Positions 1 through 5,205 of a DNA stretch of 5,851 nucleotides are shown here, piece after piece. The stretch is from Nitrospira sp. (GTDB taxonomy: Bacteria > Nitrospirota > Nitrospiria > Nitrospirales > Nitrospiraceae): the NCBI GenBank assembly GCA_025361385.1, contig JANYAJ010000393.1, forward strand, positions 1-5,851, written 5' to 3'. Below the pieces are notes generated by a model. That model saw only the letters and a program-made list of their open reading frames with translations. It was not told the origin of the DNA and did not search any database. The position numbers and the translations under genes were made by a program. The number at the start of each line of letters is the position of its first letter. Position 1 is the first letter of the stretch.

Positions 1-463
1 GTTGATACGTCTGGCATGGTCTTCCGCTGTGATTATGGCCGCCGCCGTCGCGGACTTTCGCCCCAAACACCCTGCTTCACAAAAAATGAAGAAACATGGG
101 CAGATCGACCAGACCCTTGATCTCGAGCGAACGACCGACATCCTGGCCTCCTTATCCGCTCAACGGACCACACAACTTATGGTTGGCTTTGCCGCTGAGA
201 CCTGCGATCTGATCGCTCACGCGAAAGACAAGCTTATGGCCAAAGGGCTCGATCTCATTGTGGCCAACGATGTCACGATGGAAGGCGCGGGGTTCGGCAG
301 TGAACAGAATGCTGCCACATTAATCGATCGGGAGGGGGCTGTCACAGAACTGCCGTTGATGCCAAAGCGTGCGCTTGCTGACGCGATCCTGAATCGGGCG
401 CATGAACTGCTTCGCACCAGAGTGCCGGAACAGGCGCCAAAGCCGGTTGTAGGAGGACGCTAA
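1..463 (+). CDS. coaBC: Phosphopantothenoylcysteine synthetase domain of CoaBC (5' truncated by window edge)
   Basis: This is the C-terminal part of the bifunctional CoaBC (Dfp) protein. The CoaB half joins cysteine to 4'-phosphopantothenate using a nucleotide triphosphate; the CoaC half, outside the window, decarboxylates the product to 4'-phosphopantetheine for coenzyme A. About 153 residues are visible, in frame from base 2. CoaB hallmarks appear in order: MAAAVADFRP near the left edge, the lysine motif KMKK about 20 residues later, GFAAET near residue 62, the stretch ending DLIVANDV, then GFGSEQNAATLI. The open frame continues to the window edge with no credible start, so the TTG at base 2 should not be taken as a start. 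The stop at 461-463 is followed 6 bases later by the TPR gene, suggesting co-transcription. Family assignment is firm; only the N-terminal CoaC half and part of CoaB are missing. Confidence 0.93.
   Translation, partial: LIRLAWSSAVIMAAAVADFRPKHPASQKMKKHGQIDQTLDLERTTDILASLSAQRTTQLMVGFAAETCDLIAHAKDKLMAKGLDLIVANDVTMEGAGFGSEQNAATLIDREGAVTELPLMPKRALADAILNRAHELLRTRVPEQAPKPVVGGR
451..456 (+). promoter_or_regulatory. Ribosome binding site AGGAGG for the TPR gene, unusually distant
   Basis: A perfect AGGAGG lies inside the last codons of coaBC. It is 13 bases before the ATG at 470, longer than the usual 5-9. No nearer start codon lies in the same frame; the next ATG, at 503, is much too far away. The site therefore supports ATG 470, although the spacing may lower efficiency. 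Its position means the coaBC stop codon falls between the ribosome binding site and the start, which fits translational coupling. Confidence 0.6.
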
Positions 464-469
464 TACACC

Positions 470-1315
470 ATGGCACAGAATCAGCAATCAGCCGAGACGG
501 CGATGGAAATTGATCGACTGGCCATCCAATTGGCCAAAGATCCGCAATCCAAGGTTTTCATGCCCTTGGCTGAAGAATATGGCAAGGTCGGCATGTGGCA
601 GGAAGCCGCAGGCGTTCTCGAAGACGGGTTGAAATATTATCCCGGCTTCATTACGGCGATGGTCGCGCTCGGTCGTGCCTATGATCAGATGGGGCAACCC
701 ACCAAGGCTAAAGCGATTCTAGAGGAATCCATCAAGTTAAGTCCTGAAAACCTGCGTGCACACCGGACCTTGATCAAGATCTATCTAAGCCAGGAACTAC
801 ATGCCCTGGCCCTGCAATCCTGCGCTGTCATCTTGAGAGTGAATCCGCGGGATGAGGAGGCGCTCTCAGTCCAATCGTCGCTGGGTAAACCCCTGACTCT
901 CAAAAAAGAGCCGGAGAGACTAAAGCCGTCTGATCCAGTCACACAAAGCAGCTCCGTGCAAAGGGTGCTGGCAGCTCCAATTGTTTCCGACCCACTCAAG
1001 GCAGTCATTCCGAAAGTTGGTACGCAACATGAAGACCTATCAGTTTCAATGCCTGCCAAATTAGAGACCGTGGCGACCGATCCACTGATCGTGGCTTCGG
1101 AATTGATGGAGACGGTCCTCCATACGCACGATCACACAGGCGAACAACTCGCGGTACCCGAGCAGGATCCTCAAGTCAGCGCCGTTGAGGCGATGCCTTC
1201 TCCATCTCCTCATGCCGAAGTCGTGGCTCAATTAGAGGCTTGGCTTCGCACCATTCAATCACGGCGTCGAGAACGCGCCACGACGAATCGGCCCCTTTCC
1301 AAGACTTCCCAATAA
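470..1315 (+). CDS. Tetratricopeptide-repeat protein of unknown function
   Basis: A 281-residue protein whose N-terminal half is a TPR array and whose role I do not recognise. I read three tandem 34-residue units at about residues 29-62, 63-96 and 97-130. They show the usual small/aromatic pattern (LAEEYGKVGMWQEA, LGRAYDQMGQPTKA) and a Pro near each unit end (YPGF, SPEN, NPRD). Residues about 141-245 are Pro/Ser/Thr/Val-rich and probably disordered, with three SDP/TDP repeats (154, 173, 203). The chain ends in a likely amphipathic helix, AQLEAWLRTIQSRRRER (about 253-269), which could be a docking element. There is no signal peptide or membrane segment, so it is probably cytoplasmic. TPRs normally bind proteins; the partner cannot be inferred. 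It follows coaBC closely and probably shares its transcript. The start at 470 is supported by an AGGAGG upstream. Confidence 0.85.
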   Translation: MAQNQQSAETAMEIDRLAIQLAKDPQSKVFMPLAEEYGKVGMWQEAAGVLEDGLKYYPGFITAMVALGRAYDQMGQPTKAKAILEESIKLSPENLRAHRTLIKIYLSQELHALALQSCAVILRVNPRDEEALSVQSSLGKPLTLKKEPERLKPSDPVTQSSSVQRVLAAPIVSDPLKAVIPKVGTQHEDLSVSMPAKLETVATDPLIVASELMETVLHTHDHTGEQLAVPEQDPQVSAVEAMPSPSPHAEVVAQLEAWLRTIQSRRRERATTNRPLSKTSQ

Positions 1316-1325
1316 TTTTGCGAGT

Positions 1326-1354
1326 TTGACCGGTTTGAGGCGGACTGCTACAAT
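1326..1354 (+). promoter_or_regulatory. Sigma70-type promoter upstream of aroQ
   Basis: TTGACC (1326-1331, 5 of 6 matches to the -35 consensus) is followed after exactly 17 bases by TACAAT (1349-1354, 5 of 6 matches to the -10 consensus). It lies in the 108-base non-coding gap between the TPR gene and aroQ. Transcription would start near 1361 and give a leader of about 60 bases. This is the only long gap in the left part of the window and probably marks the head of the aroQ-efp-accB-accC unit. I see no clear intrinsic terminator in the gap, so read-through from coaBC-TPR is possible. Confidence 0.7.
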
Positions 1355-1423
1355 GCGGCCCGGCTAGACTGTGGCAGGATCAGTCGTTCACACTTATTAT
1401 GAGTAGTTGAATAATATAGAGTC

Positions 1424-1924
1424 ATGCTACGCATACGAATATTGCATGGTCCAAATCTCAATCTCCTCGGGAGCAGAGAACAGTCGGTTTACGGCACCCT
1501 GTCACTTGATGCCATCAACTTAGCCATTGCAAAGCTGGCAAAAGAGTTGGCCGTAAAGGTAGATATACGCCAGTCGAATCACGAGGGAGAGTTGGTCGCC
1601 TGGATTCAAGAGTCGCGGACAGGATACGACGGAATTATCATCAACCCGGCCGCCTATACTCATACGAGCATTGCGATCCGGGATGCGATTGCGGCAATCA
1701 GCCTGCCAACGATTGAAGTGCATCTGTCCAATATTCATCAGCGGGAAGAGTTTCGCCATCGGTCCTATATCGCAGGAGTCGCCCTTGGGCAGATTATCGG
1801 CTTGGGTGCGTCGGGTTATCTCCTCGCACTTCGTGGGCTGCAGGACCATCTATCCGCCTCCAAGCGCCAGAAGAAGACAGCCGTATCAACGACAGTACGA
1901 CGGCCACCAACAGGAACGAAATAA
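1424..1924 (+). CDS. aroQ: 3-dehydroquinate dehydratase, type II
   Basis: This enzyme converts 3-dehydroquinate to 3-dehydroshikimate, the third step of the shikimate pathway to aromatic amino acids. It is the small type II enzyme, unrelated to AroD, and normally forms a cytoplasmic dodecamer. Visible motifs: [12 protein letters not shown] at residues 8-19, with Arg18 and the expected catalytic Tyr23 (VYGT); the substrate-loop Asn74 in [10 protein letters not shown]; Glu98 and the general acid His100 in [15 protein letters not shown]; and Arg111. The family core ends near GYLLALRGL, at about residue 140. A Lys/Arg/Thr-rich tail of about 20 residues follows, so the 166-residue protein is longer than the usual ~145-150. 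The ATG at 1424 places HGPN at the normal distance from the N terminus. The ribosome binding site is poor (only AGAG, 2 bases from the start), and the region before it is AT-rich. The gene is followed by efp after 47 bases. Confidence 0.96.
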   Translation: MLRIRILHGPNLNLLGSREQSVYGTLSLDAINLAIAKLAKELAVKVDIRQSNHEGELVAWIQESRTGYDGIIINPAAYTHTSIAIRDAIAAISLPTIEVHLSNIHQREEFRHRSYIAGVALGQIIGLGASGYLLALRGLQDHLSASKRQKKTAVSTTVRRPPTGTK

Positions 1925-1957
1925 TTACGGAGCGCGTCGAGTGGACGCATACAGGGT

Positions 1958-1965
1958 GAAGGGAG
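1958..1965 (+). promoter_or_regulatory. Ribosome binding site GAAGGGAG selecting the GTG start of efp
   Basis: GAAGGGAG ends 6 bases before GTG 1972. This is good spacing and fixes the GTG as the start of efp. The first residues from this start ([10 protein letters not shown]) also match the usual EF-P N terminus, where the family has a conserved D/N-DFR. Confidence 0.7.
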
Positions 1966-1971
1966 TATCGA

Positions 1972-2532
1972 GTGATTTCCACGACCGACTTTCGCGGTGG
2001 CGTACGGCTGATGGTCGATAACCAGCCGTTTTATATCATTGAGTTTCAGCATGTAAAACCAGGCAAGGGTGGAGCCTTCGTACGCACCAAGCTCAAGGGC
2101 TATCTCACAGGTAGTGTGATCGACCGTACGTTTCGGTCAGGGGAACGGTTCGAAGAGCCGAAGCTCGATGAACGGGACATGCAATTCCTTTACGCAACCG
2201 ACGACGCCTATACCTTCATGGACACGGACTCGTACGAGCAATTGACGTTCGAAAAGGGTAAGCTCGGCGACAATGCAGATCTGTTGAAGGAAAACATGAT
2301 CGTGAAGATTCTCGTATATGAGCATCGCCCGATCGATGTTGAGCTGCCGAACTTTATTGAATTAAAAGTTACCGACACCGAACCGGGTTTCCGTGGCGAT
2401 ACCGCGACGGGCGGCACGAAACTCGCCACCCTTGAAACTGGCGCCACCCTCAAGGTGCCGCTCTATTTAGAAAGTGGAACCGTGATCAAGATTGATACGC
2501 GGACGCGAGCCTACGTGGAGCGTGTTCGGTGA
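1972..2532 (+). CDS. efp: Elongation factor P
   Basis: EF-P binds ribosomes stalled at consecutive prolines, between the P and E sites, and speeds peptide bond formation. The 186 residues match the normal family length of about 185-190. The N-terminal KOW-like domain starts [14 protein letters not shown]. The tip loop reads [10 protein letters not shown], and Lys32 is equivalent to the E. coli Lys34 that is beta-lysylated by EpmA. A lysine here argues against the arginine/rhamnosyl (EarP) type; whether it is modified, and by what, cannot be told from this window. The C-terminal OB domain contains the signature near [26 protein letters not shown] and ends [12 protein letters not shown]. The start is GTG, with GAAGGGAG 6 bases upstream. 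The stop codon overlaps the accB start by 4 bases (GTGA), indicating translational coupling. The aroQ-efp-accB-accC order is a common bacterial arrangement. Confidence 0.97.
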   Translation: MISTTDFRGGVRLMVDNQPFYIIEFQHVKPGKGGAFVRTKLKGYLTGSVIDRTFRSGERFEEPKLDERDMQFLYATDDAYTFMDTDSYEQLTFEKGKLGDNADLLKENMIVKILVYEHRPIDVELPNFIELKVTDTEPGFRGDTATGGTKLATLETGATLKVPLYLESGTVIKIDTRTRAYVERVR

Positions 2533-3101
2533 GCACACAGAAATCGAGCAAGTCAAAGAAACGAGGGAAGCCGATTATTCTCCCTCAGGCCTTTGCCTCC
2601 CCTCCAGGCGGCCAGGGCACTCCCTTGTTATCTGGACAGCAGAGTAAACACATCCAAGAGCTGATCGACCTGCTCAAGAAGAACAATTTGACCGAACTGG
2701 AGTTGGAGCGCGAAGGCCTCAGAATCCGCGTGCGCCACGAAATCGAGGTCAGAACGGTGACCACCACCGTCGCCGATCAGGGAAGCTCCGGCTCAACCAC
2801 GGTGTCTCAACCTACCGGTGCGGCAGGTGTCCAGACCGAAGATACGACCGGCATGATTACCATCGCATCCCCGATCGTCGGCACATTTTATCGGTCCCCC
2901 TCGCCGGATGCCGATCCCTACGTCGAAGAGGGCGATTTCGTGAAAAAGGGCCAAGTCCTCTGTATCGTCGAAGCGATGAAGTTAATGAACGAGATCGAAT
3001 CCGAAGTGGAAGGACGAATCACGAAAATTCTGGCTGAAAGTACGAAGCCGGTAGAGTATGGCCAGGCACTCTTCCTCGTCGATCCGACAGCCACGCCCTA
3101 A
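2529..3101 (+). CDS. accB: Biotin carboxyl carrier protein of acetyl-CoA carboxylase
   Basis: BCCP carries biotin between biotin carboxylase and carboxyltransferase in acetyl-CoA carboxylase, making malonyl-CoA for fatty acid synthesis. The C-terminal biotinyl domain (about residues 110-188) shows [14 protein letters not shown], then the biotinylation site [10 protein letters not shown] with Lys151 as the biotin acceptor, and ends near [10 protein letters not shown]. The [14 protein letters not shown] segment is where the 'thumb' of bacterial BCCP lies. The usual family start, a helix before LTELELE, begins only at about residue 40 ([23 protein letters not shown]). The first ~38 residues are therefore an extra basic, Pro/Gly-rich extension (Lys 5, 8, 10, 11, 14; PPG at 25-27). 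Residues about 74-108 are a flexible Thr/Ser/Gly/Val linker. GTG 2529 is supported by GGAG at 2517-2520, 8 bases upstream, and by the 4-base overlap with efp. A TTG at 2625 would give a more typical length but has a weaker context. Confidence 0.96.
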   Translation: MSTQKSSKSKKRGKPIILPQAFASPPGGQGTPLLSGQQSKHIQELIDLLKKNNLTELELEREGLRIRVRHEIEVRTVTTTVADQGSSGSTTVSQPTGAAGVQTEDTTGMITIASPIVGTFYRSPSPDADPYVEEGDFVKKGQVLCIVEAMKLMNEIESEVEGRITKILAESTKPVEYGQALFLVDPTATP

Positions 3102-3123
3102 TCCCTCTTCCCTCGACCCACAT

Positions 3124-3128
3124 CGGAG
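3124..3128 (+). promoter_or_regulatory. Ribosome binding site CGGAG selecting the GTG start of accC
   Basis: CGGAG lies 7 bases before GTG 3136. The open frame continues upstream to an ATG at 3058, but that start would overlap accB and add 26 low-complexity Ser/Pro/Arg residues before the conserved N terminus. The site and homology both favour GTG 3136. Confidence 0.65.
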
Positions 3129-3135
3129 TACTTGC

Positions 3136-4476
3136 GTGTTCAAGAAAGTATTGATAGCCTATCGCGGTGAGATCGCCCTCCGGGTGATTCGCGCCTGCAA
3201 AGAGCTTGGCATTAAGACCGTGGCAATTTTCTCCGAGGCCGATGCGGCGAGCCTCCATGTGCGTGCAGCCGATGAAAAGATCTGCGTCGGGCCTCCTGAC
3301 GCAGCCCTCAGTTATCGAAACATTCCCAACGTCCTGAGCGCCGCCGAGATCACCGGGGCAGACGCCATCCATCCCGGTTACGGATTCCTCTCCGAGAATG
3401 CCCACTTCGCCGAAGTCTGCGAATCCATCGGTGTCAAATTTATCGGCCCTACGTCCGAGCACATTGCGCTCCTGGGCGATAAAGCCAAGGCGCGCAAAAT
3501 CGTCGCCCGCCGAGGGCTACCAGTCACGCCGGGCAGCCCAGGCGAGCTCAAAAGCGAACAGGAAGCACTCGAAGCCGCCACCAAGATCGGTTATCCCGTT
3601 ATCATCAAAGCCTCCTCAGGTGGGGGCGGGCGCGGCATGCGTGTCGTGAACAAGGCCGAAGACCTCGCGCGTGCATTTCAAGCCGCGCAAGCGGAGGCGA
3701 AAACTACGTTCGGCAACGATGCCGTCTACCTCGAACGCTATTTCCTCGAACCCCGCCATATCGAAGTGCAAATTGCCGCAGACCACCGTGGGCATGTCGT
3801 GCATCTTGGCGAGCGCGATTGCTCGATCCAACGCCGACATCAGAAGCTGCTCGAAGAAACGCCGTCGCCCGCTGTCGACGAGAAGCTCCGCCGTGAAATC
3901 TGCCGCGTCGCCGTCGAAGCCGTCAAAGCTGTGCACTACCGAAATGTCGGGACCGTCGAGTTCCTCCTCGATAAGGACCGGAACTTCTTCTTCATGGAAG
4001 TGAATACCCGCATTCAGGTCGAACATGCGATCACGGAGATGGTGACGGGCATCGATCTCATCAAGGAGCAGATCACACTCGCGGATGGACAATCCCTCTC
4101 ATTCAAGCAGCAAGATATCAAGCTCAACGGACATAGCCTCGAATGTCGCATCAACGCGGAAGACCCTGAAAAGTTTACGCCCTGCCCTGGGATGATCACG
4201 AAATATCGTGTACCAGGCGGATTCGGCGTTCGTGTCGATTCGGCCATGGAGTCGAACATGATGGTCGTCCCGTTCTACGACTCCATGATCGCCAAGGTCA
4301 TTACCCACGGCCGAGACCGGCAGGAATGCATCGCTCGCATGCGCCGCGCCCTCGACGAATTCGTCATCGAAGGCATCAAGACGACCATTCCACTACACAA
4401 ACGCATTCTCAACGACCCTGATTTCCAGAAGGGGCACGTCTCCACCACGTTCCTCGAACGATTCCTCGTCAGTTAA
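3136..4476 (+). CDS. accC: Biotin carboxylase subunit of acetyl-CoA carboxylase
   Basis: This enzyme carboxylates the biotin on BCCP using ATP and bicarbonate, the first half-reaction of acetyl-CoA carboxylase. From GTG 3136 it has 446 residues, against 449 for E. coli AccC. The pre-ATP-grasp domain contains RGEIALRVIRACKELGIKT and HPGYGFLSENAHF (79-91). ATP-grasp residues are present: Lys116 (GDK), Lys158 (IIKAS), the glycine loop SGGGGRGM (161-168), RRHQK ending at Lys237, Glu275, and Glu288/Asn290/Arg292/Glu296 in MEVNTRIQVEH. Arg338 in ECRINAEDP is also conserved. All the catalytic residues I can place are there, so the enzyme should be active. Two positions differ from the usual motifs: Tyr9 in IAYRGEIA (normally Asn) and Ala298 in EHAITE (normally Pro). 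It lies 34 bases after accB and is probably co-transcribed; the carboxyltransferase genes accA and accD are not in the window. Confidence 0.96.
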   Translation: MFKKVLIAYRGEIALRVIRACKELGIKTVAIFSEADAASLHVRAADEKICVGPPDAALSYRNIPNVLSAAEITGADAIHPGYGFLSENAHFAEVCESIGVKFIGPTSEHIALLGDKAKARKIVARRGLPVTPGSPGELKSEQEALEAATKIGYPVIIKASSGGGGRGMRVVNKAEDLARAFQAAQAEAKTTFGNDAVYLERYFLEPRHIEVQIAADHRGHVVHLGERDCSIQRRHQKLLEETPSPAVDEKLRREICRVAVEAVKAVHYRNVGTVEFLLDKDRNFFFMEVNTRIQVEHAITEMVTGIDLIKEQITLADGQSLSFKQQDIKLNGHSLECRINAEDPEKFTPCPGMITKYRVPGGFGVRVDSAMESNMMVVPFYDSMIAKVITHGRDRQECIARMRRALDEFVIEGIKTTIPLHKRILNDPDFQKGHVSTTFLERFLVS

Positions 4477-4509
4477 TCCAGCCCGGCTTGACGGCATCAG
4501 ATCAACCGA

Positions 4510-4539
4510 CTGGCAGTGCGTCGTGCATCCAGCTACAAT
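4510..4539 (+). promoter_or_regulatory. Weak candidate promoter upstream of thiE
   Basis: CTGGCA (4510-4515, 4 of 6) and TACAAT (4534-4539, 5 of 6) are separated by 18 bases. They lie in the 93-base gap between accC and the preferred thiE start. The -10 core GCTACAAT is the same 8-base string as in the better promoter before aroQ. Transcription would start near 4546, about 24 bases before ATG 4570. The -35 match is poor, so thiE may equally be read through from accC. The rest of the gap (4477-4569) shows no terminator hairpin and no THI-box. Confidence 0.3.
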
Positions 4540-4569
4540 TCTCCAAGAATGTCTGGACCACTCCACTCC

Positions 4570-5205
4570 ATGCGTAACCGTCTCTACATCATTCTTGATT
4601 CATCGGTCTGTCCTGACCGTTCCCTGGTGGAGGTACTGACGATCGCGGCTGAAGCCGGCGCTTCACTCTTTCAATATCGCAACAAGACCGCTTCGATGAA
4701 GGCAGCCTACGAGGAGGCGTTGCTCCTCAGACGTGCCGCAGCGCAGGCAGGGGTTCTCTTTATCGTGAACGATCGCTGCGACTTGGCATTGGCGGTGGAT
4801 GCTGATGGCGTCCATTTGGGGCAGGGTGATTTGCCTCTCGATATGGCAAGGAAGATGATGGGGCCTGACAAGTTGATCGGGATCTCTACGCACAATGCGG
4901 ACCAGGTCATAGCAGCCACTGCCGGGAAACCGGACTACCTTGGCTTTGGTCCAATCTTCAAGCCAGGTTCCAAAGAAGACCACGACCCGCTCGTCGGGCT
5001 TGAGGGGTTACGGACGATGCGTTCGTTCACAGCATTACCCGTCTTTGCGATTGGGGGAATTCAGATCGAGCAGGTTCAGTCAGTCATACAGGCAGGAGCG
5101 GACGGAGTGGCCGTCATCTCAGCCATCTTGAAAGCCACAGATATTCGAGAGGCCGTCAGGAGTTTTCTCGATCGGATGCCGTCACCAGCTTCGCCAGCCT
5201 CATAA
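4570..5205 (+). CDS. thiE: Thiamine-phosphate synthase
   Basis: ThiE couples the pyrimidine HMP-PP with the thiazole phosphate to give thiamine phosphate. It is a TIM-barrel enzyme of the cytoplasm. Numbered from ATG 4570 the protein has 211 residues, the length of E. coli ThiE. Motifs in order: LYIILD at the first strand, FQYRNK (34-39) with the phosphate/pyrimidine-contacting Arg and Lys, VNDRCDLAL (66-74), DGVHLGQGDLPL (79-90) with metal-ligand aspartates, GISTH (104-108), PDYLGFGPIF (121-130), AIGGI (160-164) and AGADGVAVIS (175-184). The segment after GPIF reads KPGSK, where the family usually has a PTxTK-type sequence. The start is uncertain: ATG 4549 and GTG 4516 are in frame upstream, and none has a strong ribosome binding site. 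4570 best matches family length. The last 50 bases overlap the convergent bioD. Confidence 0.93.
   Translation: MRNRLYIILDSSVCPDRSLVEVLTIAAEAGASLFQYRNKTASMKAAYEEALLLRRAAAQAGVLFIVNDRCDLALAVDADGVHLGQGDLPLDMARKMMGPDKLIGISTHNADQVIAATAGKPDYLGFGPIFKPGSKEDHDPLVGLEGLRTMRSFTALPVFAIGGIQIEQVQSVIQAGADGVAVISAILKATDIREAVRSFLDRMPSPASPAS

Noticed and set aside
1399..1410. Tiny reading frame ATG AGT AGT TGA in the aroQ leader
   Set aside because: It has three codons, no ribosome binding site and no regulatory codons, so chance is the simplest explanation.
1395..1416. TATTAT / ATAATA inverted repeat before aroQ
   Set aside because: It has only 6 A-T pairs with a 10-base loop, too weak for a terminator and likely chance in an AT-rich leader.
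1671..2021. 116-codon plus-strand frame spanning the end of aroQ and the start of efp
   Set aside because: It is out of frame with the catalytic region of aroQ and with efp, and its composition is typical of a shifted frame.
3058..3135. Upstream extension of accC to ATG 3058
   Set aside because: It overlaps accB by 44 bases and adds Ser/Pro/Arg-rich sequence absent from the family; GTG 3136 has CGGAG at good spacing.
3019..3462. 147-codon minus-strand open frame across the accB-accC junction
   Set aside because: It is antisense to two well-supported genes, with no recognisable family and no promoter or ribosome binding site that I can see.
3616..4092. 158-codon open frame on the minus strand inside accC
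   Set aside because: It lies wholly opposite conserved biotin carboxylase sequence, and its translation shows no recognisable motif. Long antisense frames are expected in GC-rich genes with this codon use.
4488..4493. TTGACG as a -35 element for thiE
   Set aside because: No -10-like hexamer lies 16-18 bases downstream; the nearest, TACAAT at 4534, is 40 bases away.
4477..4569. TPP riboswitch before thiE
   Set aside because: No THI-box conserved segments or suitable paired stems are visible, and the gap is only 93 bases.
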